A DNA stretch of 64,000 nt from Forficula auricularia (taxonomy: Eukaryota > Arthropoda > Insecta > Dermaptera > Forficulidae), in the NCBI GenBank assembly GCA_024734495.1, contig JALMQS010000056.1, forward strand, positions 54,787-118,786. Reading direction: 5' to 3'. The notes beneath the pieces were generated by a model, which was given only the letters and a program-made list of their open reading frames with translations, was not told where the DNA came from and searched no databases. A program made the translations under genes and the position numbers. Below are positions 1 through 11,586 of this stretch, one piece after another; position 1 is the first letter of the stretch; the number at the start of each line of letters is the position of its first letter.

Positions 1-641
1 CCATACCATAACTGAAGAAGGAAATTTTACTTTCTTTTTAAACAATCTGAATTGAAAGCTTCATTTTTCTGACGAATAACTCTGCTTCGATTGTCCCCAA
101 CACAAACTTCAAAACGAGACTCATTACTCCAATGGACACTATTCCATTCATCACTCGTCCAATTAATGTGACTTTTAGTCCATTTCAGCCGGTTTTTCTT
201 TTGTTTTAATGATAAGAGTGGCTTTTCTTTCGTCTAAAAAAATCAGTAAAATTACAAAAAAAATTTTGGAATAAGTTGCAATAAAATTACCTTGTAAGTT
301 TTAAAATCTAACTTAAGGGCTTCTCTATGGCACGTGGATCTTGAAACACTTCGCCCCACAGCATCGCTCCAAAGAACAGATAATTCACCATAGTTCGAAC
401 GCCTGTTTTTTCTAATAATCTTCTTCAATGCCCGTTTATCAGCATCTGATATTTTGGATTTCGACCCATACCGAGGTTTTGTAGCTATTGTACCCGTTGT
501 TTTATAAACTCGAATAATATTTCTGACAGTAAACTTTGATAAATTAACTAGATCGCCAATTTCCGCGTTTGATTTTCCCTTTTTAAATAAATTGATAATA
601 ATTGAGCGAATTTTTTCGTCAACAACCTTTCCACGAGTCAT
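1..641 (-). pseudogene. Tc1-like transposase, partial, with one intron
   Basis: A Tc1/mariner-superfamily transposase, the enzyme that cuts and reinserts its own element at TA sites. Exon 1 (641 down to 291) starts at a Tc1-type MTRGK and holds the paired helix-turn-helix DNA-binding region. A 57-nt intron at 290-234 (minus strand GT...AG) is followed by exon 2 (233-1), whose KPLLS, RLKW and FPSSVMVW segments are the usual Tc1 catalytic-domain landmarks. The junction gives the expected Tc1 linker, so the intron call is strong. An upstream in-frame ATG at 665 exists, but the MTRGK start fits the family. The first catalytic Asp, normally in WSDES, is Asn here (WSNES), so the copy is probably inactive. 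The gene runs off the left edge, so the other two catalytic residues are not visible. Confidence 0.85.
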
Positions 642-1702
642 TTTTACTAATAATAAACAAAACAAACTTTCTTTTGTTGGAAAAAGGCAAAGCCTACTTG
701 ATTATTTCATATATTCGAAGATTCTTAAAAAAAAAATCGTGAAAAGCAAAGAACTATTTTTTATATAAAAATATGTTTTTAACAATTAAAAGATAATTTT
801 AAGTTAAATGTTACAATAAATTTTTTTAAATTGTTTAAAATGTTGTTCCAAATGATAATAAAAATAAATATTTAAATTAAATTTACCGTGAATTAGCATA
901 ATTTTATTTAAACAAGAAAAAATATTGGTGGGCCAATTGAGATGGGCCGGGGCTCGTATATATATATATTCAGTGGCGTGCTGTCCATGGATACTGCTGT
1001 GGATGCTGCGCATCCCTAAAAGTTCAACCATTTAGAAAATTTTCATAAATATATACTTAAGGTCGACTTAAAAATTTCCAGGAGGATCTTTAAATTTTCA
1101 AATTATTATCCGTTATTTCAAATATTTCTATAAAAAACATTTTTTGTTTTGAAAAGTATATTGGTTCTCGAAATGAAATAAAATTCTTTCATAGTTTTAA
1201 GGGGCAATTAAAATGAATGATCTTTCTGAAAAGGGGGCGGATAGAAGTTCTGAAGTTCCTGCCTGGAATATGTTCCAATTCAACCAAGTCAAAGACAAGT
1301 CCAGACGAGTTTTAGCCGAATAAAAATTGTTCTCTCTGAGGAACTATTAAAATAGAAATAATACAAAAATGGAATTAAAGATGATTCGAAAATCATTAGA
1401 GTAATCCATTTCTAAGAACTCTCAATATATAAGATCGGAAATAGCTAAGAGTGCTATAGACAAGTCATAGATTGCTTATAGCAATAGAATTAGGAGAAAT
1501 TGAAGTATAGGTATCTTTAAATTTGTTAAATTTGAAAAAATAACGAAAATGATGCCGTATTCGATGAAATTTGGAAAAAATCGAAGCTTAAAATAAAATT
1601 TCAAAAAATGAAGGATACTTTTTTGGACAGCATCACCTGATTGAAAAGTCACCAACCGCCACTGATGTACTCGATATATATATAATTATACATATATGTA
1701 TA
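642..1702. other. Intergenic, nothing recognised
   Basis: AT-rich sequence with short unrelated ORFs only. A (TA)n run lies at about 958-970. I see no gene, RNA or repeat with paired ends. Confidence 0.5.
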
Positions 1703-1851
1703 CTGCCCTGCGGGTTGGGCGTAGAATAGACCCGCAGTACTCCCTGCTTGTCGTAAGAGGCAACTAATAATAAATAATAAGTAATAAATAATAATAAAGG
1801 GTAGTTGGGACTCTTCAGCCATGATCGGTTACCCATATAGGGAAACCCCTA
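1703..1851 (+). repeat. GC-richer dispersed repeat with GTCGTAAGAGGC motif, copy 1
   Basis: The stretch begins CCTGCGGGTTGGG, continues through AGAATAGACCCGCAGTA and TGCTTGTCGTAAGAGGC, then after an AT-rich (AATAAT)n insert goes on with ATGATCGGTTACCC. The same order of blocks recurs at 15421-15690, so this is a dispersed repeat, not a unique locus. The CTGCGGGT/ACCCGCAG pair can form a hairpin. No protein coding is supported. The class is unknown to me; it may be a SINE or the 3' end of a larger element. Confidence 0.6.
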
Positions 1852-2089
1852 AACAAATTACGAGTGAAGATCTCAACACCAATTAATATAAACTCAAAAA
1901 ACATATACATATAAAAATAAATAAAAAATATCCTATTAAGATCAGGGCAAATGGGCAATGACCCCGAGTTATAAAAAAAAATAAAAAATAAAAAAGGACT
2001 TTTTCTGAATTTTCAATCGGGAAGTTCTGAAGCTAGACAGTCCAGCCTAAAATTTAATTAATTTTCTAGAAGAAAATTCAAACTTTTGG

Positions 2090-2290
2090 CGATTTTTGGT
2101 TCTGGTTTTATCGTGCCTGTCGGCATCCAAACAGGACACACACACAGACGGAAAAAATCATGATTGAAGGTGAATTATCTCCACGTTTCAGACATTTTTA
2201 AACACAATGAGCAAAAAAAAAATTAATTGAATCCGATAGTCGGTATAGTGGCGTCCGGAAGGCAGGTTCCTGCCTCCCGCGTGTATCGAG
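2090..2290. repeat. Dispersed ACACACAGACNG repeat, copy 1
   Basis: A block with GGACACACACACAGACGG, then a run of A, a GATTGAA-like segment and AATGAGCAA. The same order occurs at about 31660-31800 and 53235-53360, where it reads on to ACTGAGCAAGCAGAATTC. This is a low-identity, old dispersed repeat. No ORF is supported. Confidence 0.4.
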
Positions 2291-3616
2291 TAGCTAAATT
2301 TTTATTTGACTGAAAATAGCAAGTTTGTGTTGTTGATTGTAAGTTATTTATTAGATCCACTGCTGCTCTGCACTATTTGCATCTGGCATATTCTATCTAT
2401 ATATAATTCCCCCTTGATGTTAATATAAGGCTGAATAAACTGGCAATTAATTAATTAATCTTCATTTACAGGCTAACGATTTTTAATCCATTAATAATAA
2501 CGGTATTTATGTTTGTGTTCATATTATGTTCCCTCTCGGCTCTAAATATATACTTCTGAATAATAATATCCATCAATAACGCATAAGTAATAAATATTCT
2601 ACTGTTGATGTATTGAATTTAACAGAAAACTTTCCATTTTACATATTTATTTATTTATTATTTGCTTATTGTCTTTAGAAATTCCTGAAACATGAGAAAA
2701 ATTATTTTTAATATCAATTTTTGTCAGAGTACCTCTCCAAAGCGGAATGTCGTAGAAAGTTCACTCTAGTATCAAAATGTTTGTATTTCCAAAACGAAGA
2801 AATCCTTAGATTTTGTGCTTTCTATCTTAAGAATTCCCGATTCAAAAATGCAGAATTTCAGAAAAAATCGAATATTTTGAACAATTGTAGCTACTGAGCT
2901 GAAATTCGCCACGCAATTATAGTGATAAACAGCATATTAATGAAGAGTTTTCTTTCTAGCTGATTATACCGTACATTAACCTATAGAGATAGAGTTTCGC
3001 TACGATACGCTATTATTACTACATATTTATTAAATAATTTTTTGAATAGGTACACAATGATAACTAAACACAATCAAATATAATTTATACAGTAAATCCC
3101 ATACAATTTCATTTTTTTCTTAACCCTAACTTTAAACAGTCTTAAATTCGTTGAATTTATTAGATCAATTCGTAAATAATTATTATCTTCAAATCCTTTG
3201 AAATCCAAAGTTTTTAATACTTTCTTTGTATACCTTTTGAATGATTACCCATCATTATATCTAGAATAAAATTAACGAACTTCATTAAGCATCCTAATAT
3301 TCTCGTAGTTTTCCAGTACATAATTTGAATGGCATTTAAGAATTCTCTAACATCCAAAAGTTGCAGCCATATTAACATTGTTCTAAATGGTGTATATCTC
3401 TCAGACCTCAAAATATCCATGAAACACTTATTTCTTTAGAATTGAGGCTCATTGATATCAGGTTTTATTTTATTTATATTTTTAATATTTTCATTTCGAA
3501 ATTTAATTTGACCACGTGTATACGATGCTTTATTGAACCGACATATTTTTAGATATATTGGTCGTATATTTTCTTTATTAGCAAGCACCCACTAACATAA
3601 CTTGAAATATGTACAA
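2291..3616. other. Intergenic, nothing recognised
   Basis: AT-rich unique-looking DNA. The 68-codon minus ORF at 3214-3420 has no family features and is probably chance. Confidence 0.5.
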
Positions 3617-4463
3617 TAGTCCAGTCAAATTGTGTTTTTATCAGGAAAGTTTTGGGGCAGTTCTGATTTTTTGCATATATATGTTTTTTGGGACGCTGAA
3701 TCCAAATCTGAGGTCTCCCACCAAAATTTCGTGACGTAACATTGTAGAAAATGCAAAAAAAGGCGAAAATTTTAATTTTTTGTCGGTTTTTCGCTTATAA
3801 CTCGAAAACTATCAACTTTTCGTAAATAACCTTCCTATTCAAAATGAAAGTTCATAAAATTGCGTACAAATTTCATTATTTAGATTTTTCTCCAACCAAC
3901 TGTTCGGGCTCAAGCGCAAAATCCAAGTTTTAGACCTCAGCCGCCCCCCCCCCCCCCGGATCACCCCAAAACTCCCACTTTATTCAATATTTTCCCATTT
4001 TGACCATGAAGGAGCACGTTTTCGACAAAGACAACTCTATATATTTTTAAACTAAATTAAATTTGCTACAATTAAAACAAAGTTTCATCTTAATTGGATA
4101 AATGGTAATCCGTGCCGTAATGAGGTAGAAGTTTTGAAAAACTGCAGTTTTAGATTCAGATTATTAGATATCCAGCATTTTCCATGACAGGATATGATGC
4201 GAATCCTCAAGTGTCATGGAAAATGCTGTATATCTATAAATCTAAGACTTTTATAAAAAGTAGTCCAAGTAAACGTTCAAGTCAATAAAATTTTCTAGAG
4301 AATGAGACAAGAATCAAGTTTCTAAGATGAGTGGTTTTCATTTCATGAAGAAAAAACTGCGATGTTTTGAAAAAATAGATCATTTCCTGTCATGAAAAAT
4401 GCTGAATATCTATAAATCTATTTTGAAAATAGGGGCCCATTTGAGCACAATTTGACTGGACTA
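3617..4463. mobile_element. Non-autonomous DNA transposon with 17-18 bp perfect TIRs
   Basis: The ends are perfect inverted repeats: TAGTCCAGTCAAATTGTG at 3617-3634 and its complement at 4446-4463. The outermost TA on both sides is consistent with a TA duplication, as in Tc1/mariner-type elements. The 847 bp between hold no transposase. Internally, the sequence ATGGAAAATGCTG occurs in both orientations near 4170-4240 and again near 4385-4410, and there is a C14-15 run at 3945-3957. Superfamily assignment is inferred from the TA ends only. Confidence 0.7.
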
Positions 4464-5819
4464 CAATTTATAATTATTCTATTGTAATTCAACCAATCTT
4501 TGTATTTTGCCAATTACCCTATTTTTCCTGGTAATTATTTATAGCCTTCTCAACATCACTGTGCTCGAGTGATATTAAATTAACTTTTCACCAAACAGAT
4601 TAATTAAAATATCATTATCAATATAGAGCTATCTACATCATTGAATAAATATACAGTAAAGATGCGATTCATTCATAAATTTACGGAAATCGTACCGAGT
4701 CTTGAAAACATTTCATTTTTTCTCTTCAGTTTTTGTTTAAATTCCAATTGATTATATTTTTGATATTTTCATTAAAATCTAATGTATATAAAAATAAGAT
4801 GAATTATATTTTTATTATAAATGAAATCTATTCAAATTCTAGTACATCTTAATTTTAATTAAAATTTTACGATTTTTCGCTTGATTAAGTTATTATAATA
4901 AATTATTTTGGCTAAAGTTTATTTACTTTTTTATTTGCGTTCACCCCTTTGGCTCTTTGGGCATTTCTGTCTTCCACACTAACATTAACTGTTATCAGTG
5001 ACTTACACTTTACAACCCTTATTTTTATGAGACTATTTTTCTTTAGAATTCCGTTTAACATAAAAATACGATAAACGAATTAAAACACCCCTCCCCCCAA
5101 TTATATATATATATATAGAAAGAAAGAGACTTGGCAATTTAAATTATTCAATTAGTTTATGACTATCACGCCCCCACGCTTTCGTTAAGAAAGTTAACGA
5201 GATTTCAATGCAAAAGAAAAGAAATTGCAATAAATGTTGTTTTTTATCTAAGAACAAATAAAATGCAAATGGGAAGAATCAAGAATGTAGAACGGACTAA
5301 CAAATGAGTTGAGATTGAGGGTGGAGTTCAGAGAGTGGGTGGGATAAATGGGAGAAAGGTCAGGAGGAAGAGTGGGAATATCCAGCTAGATAAGATTTCC
5401 AAGAGAAATCTAAAATGAATATTTCTAAATTAAAAATACATAACAATAAAAGTGGTAATTTTTTAGAAATCCCAGCTGTAGATTGTGGTCAACAATCCAA
5501 ACTGCCTCTGCGTGTTGGACAATAATCTTTATAAATAAATATATTAAATTAAAATATATTAATTATTTTTTTCCCTTCGATTAAAATGCTTAAACTACTC
5601 TACAAAAATGAATTAAATTTAACCTATATTTAAATCAGACACCAGAGAAGTTAATAAAATCTAAAATGAAATAATAACTATAATTAATTTAATATATTAA
5701 ATTTTTTAATAAATATTTGATTGGCATTGAGAATAACCTCATTTTGCCAGACTTCGCCAAAAATATAATGAATTTAAAACCAGTAAAATTTGTCATAGTG
5801 TAAGATAAGACCGAGTCAC
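4464..5819. other. Intergenic, simple repeats only
   Basis: AT-rich DNA with a (TA)n run at about 5102-5117 and a purine-rich patch at 5300-5400. No gene or paired-end element found. Confidence 0.5.
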
Positions 5820-5822
5820 TAA

Positions 5823-6027
5823 GGGCCAGTTGTATGTCGGTTGGTAAAGTCTTTGTAAAAGTTGACAAAGGCTAAAACGTTAGAATTCCCATTGTGCCCG
5901 GCGGGATGGGCAATCAGATTAAGGGCGTGTCACCTGATTGGCCATCCGGCCGGGCACAAGGTAAATTCTACGTTTTTCCCCTTTGTTAACTTTTAGAAAG
6001 ACTTTACCAACCGACATTCAACTGGCC
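5823..6027. mobile_element. Foldback MITE with TAA target duplication, copy 1
   Basis: The inverted ends GGGCCAGTTGTATGTCGG and its near complement are flanked by TAA at 5820-5822 and 6028-6030. Nearly the whole 205 bp folds on itself. The centre has a GC-rich hairpin (GTGCCCGGC... / ...GCCGGGCAC) enclosing GATGGGCAATCAG and CTGATTGGCCAT. A 3-bp TAA duplication is typical of PIF/Harbinger MITEs. A second copy is at 15484-15628, and the core recurs at 27810-27975. Confidence 0.8.
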
Positions 6028-6030
6028 TAA

Positions 6031-7127
6031 GTCAAAGATGTATTTTGCTCCTCTGGTGGTAAAAATTAGAACTTGATTATTTTGTTTTAAGGAAAAATAT
6101 TTTGAAAATTATATTTGCTAGGGCCACTGACCCAGACGACAGCTAATCATATAATATATAAATTAGAGGAAAATTTGAAAACGTTTTTAACACTCGGCAC
6201 TCTTTCAGCAATAAATTTTAGTATTTTGGAAATTTTTTTCGCCAGTGAACGGTTTGAAAACACTTTTTAACAGATATACCCATTGTTCCTGATTCATCCC
6301 TTTCGAATAGTTTTTTCAATAACAAATAAGCTCTGAACAACCATAAAATATTAATTAAGTCTTGAAAGATATGCTTAGTGTAAAATATTATTTGAGACAT
6401 TCTTGGGAGGATTTCTACAGAGTCCACTATTCAGTAGCATTTTTTATATTTATTTATTGTCCTCGGGAACAGCCCATTTAGACAGCACATAAGTTTTTTT
6501 TTTTTAATTCAATTTAACATGATTAATAATTTTGTATCTCATGATAATGTTAATTATTTAATCCTATTTGATCTGTAGTTTTTGTCATATTTAGTTAGAG
6601 ATCCGATTGCTAAAATATGTTTTAATATCTTATTTGATAATTTTATTTCGTGATTTTCGAAGGACAGTAAAATTCAGTAACATTAAATCATGGGAAAAAT
6701 ATTTTTTGATATTTTATATTTTTCTGTTTTCTAATCTTACTTATATGTTTAATTAGGTATATAAAAAATATGTACTATCCCGCTTTAATCTTTATATAAT
6801 ACATAATTATAATTTAGTTAAAAATAGGTCATGATCCCGGACCGTGCATCTTCTTTAGTCGGCTATTTTCAAAAAACAAAATGTAAATAGATAAATTAAT
6901 ATTTAATTTGATTTGATTTTTAATTATTTTATTTTAATGTTAGTTCAAAATTAATAGTCTGCTCTGGTGTTTTATAACCCGGCAAATAAATGTAAATTCT
7001 TTTTTTCATGAATCTAAGATTTTAAAAATTTCTACAGATCGCCCCCAAGGGCCAATCTAGCTTTCCGGACAGAAGGCCTTTCCAAATAGTCGAGATTTCG
7101 AACTTTTCGAATAGCAACATCATTTTT
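6031..7127. other. Intergenic, nothing recognised
   Basis: AT-rich DNA. The 69-codon minus ORF at 6218-6427 shows no domain features. From about 7020 the sequence grades into the TIR family that starts at 7128. Confidence 0.45.
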
Positions 7128-7886
7128 ACTTTACCATATAGTGTATGGTCAAGTATTGTAATCGTCCATGAAAAAGTGTTTTTTCCTGCTTTTTTGAAAT
7201 ATCTCAAAAACGGCTAAAACTATTTTGATCAAATAAATTAAGCGATACCATGGCATTTTGCTCTACAAAAAAGCTCTAATAAGTGAACATCGAAAAAATT
7301 ATATTTTTCGAGATAATAATTGTTATGTCAAAATGTCTGTTAGTCTGTTAGTCTGGTTGTTAGTCTGTGCTTACCAAATTTTTGTGGACGAGCTAGCTCA
7401 AAAACTAGTGTGAATATCGAAACCAAATTTCACACGTAGTTTTGGTCCATTGAGATTAAGAGCTGATTAGATTTTGGTGCATATTGACCCAAAATTAAGG
7501 GAGTGGATGGGTTAAAAATGAAAAATCTAGGCCATTTGGGCAAACTCAACCAAATTTTGTATACATAATCAGTGGGACCCCAGAAGTCTAAAAATGCAAC
7601 AAAAATTGAAAATCTTGGCCATTTACCAAACTCAACCAAATTTTGTATACATAATCAGTGGAACCCCAGAAGTCTAAAAATGCAAAAACTAACCGGCCAA
7701 AATGGGGGGGGGGTGTATGGTCAAAAAATGAAAATATAGGCTCTTGTATCAAACCCAACCAAATTTTGTATACATAATATCAGGGGGCCCCCAGGAGTCT
7801 AAAAATGTAACAGCTAACCCCCTCCCCTACATGATTATAAATAATTTTATTAAATATAAGTGAGGGCCCAGGTTGTATGGTAAAGT
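7128..7886 (+). mobile_element. 0.8 kb TIR element (ACTTTACCATA ends), copy 1
   Basis: It opens with ACTTTACCATATAGTGTATG and closes with the inverted TTGTATGGTAAAGT. It has the same body as 24441-25235 and, reversed, 44635-45429. The right half holds about three tandem units of roughly 90-120 bp, each containing CAACCAAATTTTGTATACATA, then CCCCAGAAGTCTAAAAATGC, then a G-rich run. No transposase ORF is present, so it is non-autonomous. The small ORFs here are by-products of the repeat. The superfamily is not determined. Confidence 0.75.
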
Positions 7887-8877
7887 CAAGTGGATGGCCA
7901 CATCAGAACACGTCAGCTTATTTTGAATTGTAAAAAACTCACATCCTTAAAACCTTATTATAAATTATTTGTTTCAATGGTGTTTATTTATGAAGCCTAC
8001 CTAATTATTTGTTTCCGACTTTATTGGTTTAAATATTGTTATTTTATAATTTGCGAAACTCGTGGGATGTGCACAAATTCCGCCAGAATATTTAGTTAAA
8101 GTGATAAACGTTGGAAATGTTTATTTTAATGGTAGAAGGACAATAAAAAAAAAGCAAACTGAAACGATAAATAGGATTAAAACGTTTCTTATCAACGATT
8201 GAAGATGGCCAAGAAATGGTGGCGGTTAGTGAGCTCGGAGAGTCAAGTTTTATCCATGGCTCCAATTGAGCCTTGTTTACGAGGACAATAACGCGAAATT
8301 GCCATTCGGGCTTTACGCATAAGCATCTAAAGATCCAGCAGATATCTTCAATAGGATCAATAACACAAGCAAAGGAACAAACCTTAATAAAATACAAATA
8401 GAGGGGAACCCCCCCTCGACAGGGTTTAATCTGCACATTTAGACGAAAAAGAGTCCCTTCTATTCTAGGACATAGAAATAATGGCGATTCTATGTTCTCT
8501 TCGCATCATCCCAAAATAACAAAATGACATCAACGAACTTGCAATTTTCATGATGAAGAAATTCCATGGAAAACGATTTTAATAATTATAATTTCAAAAA
8601 GCGGACAAGTGCGTGTCGGGCTTGATCACCCAGGGGGTGTAAATCTCATAAAGTCCAGCTTGGACTTTCGAAAAAAAAAAATAAAAGATTTCAAAGTGTC
8701 TAGACCAGACTTTTTTTTAAATTATTTTCTCCAATATAAATTCGGAAAAGTTATACCTACCATTGCCCTTTTGAAATTCAAAATTTGAAACCCTCAATCA
8801 TCTTTATATAGACCGCGAAATTTTACAAATGAAGATTTAAATCTTTGAGTGAAATATTTAGTTCGATATGTCAGAAG
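7887..8877. other. Intergenic with an unassigned ORF
   Basis: A minus-strand ORF of 114 codons (8092-8436) sits in a slightly GC-richer patch. It has no motif I recognise, and a chance origin cannot be excluded. At 8598-8625 there is a GCGGACAAGTGCGTGTCGGG fragment resembling dispersed arthropod repeats. Nothing else is identifiable. Confidence 0.35.
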
Positions 8878-8968
8878 GGTTTGCACCTCCAGAGTAGCCA
8901 GCCGACCGGGATCGCTATTAGTGGCACTCGGGCTCGATTCCCGAGAGGGAATAACCCTTCTGACATAT
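8873..8968 (+). repeat. tRNA-like palindromic repeat, short copy
   Basis: Bounded by TATGTCAGAAGGGT and ACCCTTCTGACATA. Inside, CTCGGG-CTCGATT-CCCGAG forms a 6-bp stem with a 7-base loop, like a T-arm and containing a B-box-like GCTCGATTCCC. Related units occur at 31.95-32.16 kb and in the large inverted repeat at 41.69-43.15 kb. It is followed by the family tail CTCGGATCTAGTAGATGAC. It may be a tRNA-derived SINE or a MITE that captured a tRNA-like segment. A functional tRNA is unlikely. Confidence 0.5.
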
Positions 8969-9247
8969 AATTAAAAATAATTAAATTCCATCTCGGATCT
9001 AGTAGATGACAACTTATTGTGATTTTCTATAAAATATATATCGTCGCTGATCTTACAAAACCTCGTAAGTCCTAAATTCATTGTTTGCCAGAAAACAAGA
9101 AAAACCATTTTAAACACAAAAATACATACAAATACAATGCAATATTTATTGTTTGTCCGTAGCGCATAATTAAATTGGAATAGAATAATAAGGTTTCAAT
9201 AGACAGATACGCCGTGAAAAAGTTGATCAGTATAAACGTCAAATACT

Positions 9248-9924
9248 AGGTGTACCGGAAAGTCATTACCGGTTTTTTGAAAAAAAAACTACGTAATTTT
9301 TAAGAAAATGGAAAATTTATTTATTCAAAGTATTGGCCATTTGATTCTATACATCTTCCCCATCTTTCTGGCAATTTATGGATGTTATCCCAAAAAAACT
9401 GTTTGTCCTTTGAGCAAAACCATTCATCGAGCCATTTTCTAACTTCTTCGAAATTGGCGAAGTGGTGCTCTGCAAGCGCGTGTCCCTTCGATGTGAAAAG
9501 TTGATAGTCGGACGGGGCAAGGTCTGGAGAATACGGCGGGTGCGATAATATGTCCCACCCAAGTGCTTTCAACGCTTCCTTGACCGATTTTGCTTTATGA
9601 GACGGCGCGTTATCGTGTTGTAAAATCACTTTACCGTGTCTTCGGGCCCATTCTGGACGTTTTTCGAACAATGCGTGGTTCAAATTGATCATTTGTTGTC
9701 GGTGTATTGTTTTTTCAATTGTTTTTGAGTTTGGGTTGGGTCTTCATCCAATAACTCCTGTAGTTTCGCATCTTCAAACTTTTTTGGTCTACCAGAACGT
9801 TCTTTATCTTGCACATCGAAATCACCACTTTTAAATTTTCGAAACCACACCTCACATGTTTTTAAGGTTAAAGCATGCTCACCCTAAGTTTCTACCAGCA
9901 AACGATGACTTTCAGCGGCTACCA
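9248..9924 (-). pseudogene. mariner transposase relic with internal deletion
   Basis: Two parts of a mariner transposase are present. The N-terminal DNA-binding part lies at about 9924-9700 (segments HALTLKTCEVWFRKFKSGDF and DVQDKERSGRPKKFEDAKL), interrupted by a stop. The C-terminal catalytic part is the open frame 9692-9321, with HDNAPSH carrying the second catalytic Asp and PPYSPDLAPSDYQLF leading to the third. The middle, about 140 residues with the first catalytic Asp, is missing. The 3' TIR is visible as TAGGTGTACCGGAAAGT near 9248. The 5' TIR is lost: homology stops at about 9924, where a different repeat begins. Confidence 0.85.
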
Positions 9925-10110
9925 TATTATTTTGGTCAAGTTCTGATTATACGATCAATGACAAAATAACGGAAATCTCCAATTCTTATGTTCAAATAAT
10001 CGAAATTATAATAAATAAAATCTTTTATAAAAAATTTTTTTTAAAACATTTAAAAACCGCAAACGTTTCGAGAGAATTTCTATATTTATGAATTGAATTT
10101 TATTATCGCG
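9925..10110 (+). repeat. Left segment of composite ACCGAC element (truncated)
   Basis: It starts ATATTATTTTGGTCAAGTTC and runs through GCAAACGTTTCGAGAGAA to GAATTTTATTATC. The same segment at 26430-26612 is joined directly to the ACCGAC foldback. Here about 1 kb of tandem repeats comes between them. The outer part of the composite (GACATCAAAAAAGGAGGAG side) is missing and replaced by mariner sequence. Confidence 0.6.
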
Positions 10111-11075
10111 TGAAGGTGGAGGGGATGAGGAGGGGATGGGGATGGAATGGATGACTGGGGAAGAGATGATTGAAACCAATCGACTTGATTGGGGAATAAT
10201 GGAATTAAATTAATTATCGGAAAAGAGGTTTTTTTATCTAATTAGATTTTTCCTCTTATTAAAAACAAGGACTAAAGATGAATAAGGACACTCGATGGTG
10301 GAGAAGTAATCTCCGGAATCGAAGCAAAAATACAATGTATGCATTAATTAATGTAAAATAATTGGTTTAATAAAATTTATTATCATTTTCTGGGTGGGAT
10401 AGAATTGGGAATCGGGACGGGGAGAAGAATAATGAAATTGAAATAATTATCGGAAAAGAGGTTTTTTATTTAATTAGTTTTTCCTCTTATTAAAAACAAG
10501 GACTAAAAAGATGATCAAGGACACTCGATGGCGGAGAAGTAATCTCCGGAGTCGAAGCTAAAATACAATGTATACATTATTTGATTAATTCATGTGAAAT
10601 AATTGGTTTAATAAAATTTATATATCATTTTCTGGGGGACGGAATAACCAATCGACTTGATTGGGGAATAATGGAATTGAAATAATTATCGGAAAAGAGG
10701 TTTTTTTATCTAATTAGATTTTTCCTCTTATTAAAAACAAGGACTAAAGATGAATAAGGACACTCGATGGTGGAGAAGTTATCTCCGGAATCGAAGCAAA
10801 AAATACAATGTATACATTAATTAATGTAAAAAAATTGGTTTAATAAATTTATCATTTTCTGGGAGGTGGAATGAGCAATATGGTATTGGAATAATTATCG
10901 GAAAATAGGTTTTTTTCTTTAATTAGTTTTTCCTCTTATTAAAAACAAGGACTAAAGATGATCAAGGACACTCGATGGTGGAGAAGTAATCTCAGGAGTC
11001 CAAGCTAAAATACAATGTATACATTAATTCATGTAAAATAATTGGTTTAATAAATTTTATCATTTTCTGATTCAT
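10111..11075 (+). repeat. Tandem array, about 235 bp unit, four copies
   Basis: Units start at ATTATCGG at 10213, 10446, 10685 and 10894 (periods 233, 239, 209). Each holds an AAAAGAGGTTTTTT.../TTTTTCCTCTT hairpin, ACAAGGACTAAA, GGACACTCGATGG, GGAGAAGTAATCTC and ATACAATGTATRCATTA. A partial unit precedes the first at 10111-10212. No coding. The array lies inside one composite repeat copy and is absent from the equivalent place at 26.61 kb. Confidence 0.85.
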
Positions 11076-11169
11076 TCGCCCGACGCTTTCTCTTACGAGA
11101 TGCATGCAAGGTATTATATTAAGACACTTTTAATAACCCTGACTAAAAAGAGAAAAATAAAATTAATTT

Positions 11170-11572
11170 TTAGAAAAAAATAAAACCGACTTCAAAAAAT
11201 TAAATGCAACAAATAAAATAATAATAACTTAAAAATAAAATAAAATACACTAAAAGGTATAAAATAATTATCTTATTTAGTTACAACTAAACGACGAAAT
11301 ATTAACATGAAATTACTTTTTGAAGTCGGTGCCAAAAATATACATTATATGAATTGCACTCGACGGATCTTACTTAGTAGCGGGTACGATCGCTTATATA
11401 GTTTGTTTGTCACCGACATCAAAAAGTAATTTCATGTTAATATTTCGTCGTTTAGTTGTAACTAAATAAGATAATTATTTTATACCTTTTAGTGTATTTT
11501 ATTGGATTTTTAAGTTTTTATTATTTTATTTGCTGCATTTTATTTTTGAAGTCGGTTTTATTTATTTTTTTT
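11170..11572. mobile_element. ACCGACTTC double foldback, copy 1
   Basis: Outer ends AAAACCGACTTCAAAAAA (11183 on) and its complement (to 11560) enclose two arms of about 150 bp. Each arm ends in another inverted TTTTTGAAGTCGGTG, so the ACCGACTTC motif occurs four times in alternating orientation. The short centre includes CGACGGATCTTACTTAG. Similar copies lie at 20475-20809, 26615-27000 and 32962-33301. Non-coding. Confidence 0.8.
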
Positions 11573-11586
11573 TATAAAAATTATAT

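Noticed and set aside
3940..3960. C-rich run as a regulatory or assembly feature
   Set aside because: Homopolymer runs of C or G recur in many elements here; nothing shows a function.
8873..8968. Free-standing tRNA gene
   Set aside because: The T-arm is good, but the outer stem belongs to a palindromic repeat that recurs elsewhere and the D and anticodon arms are not convincing.
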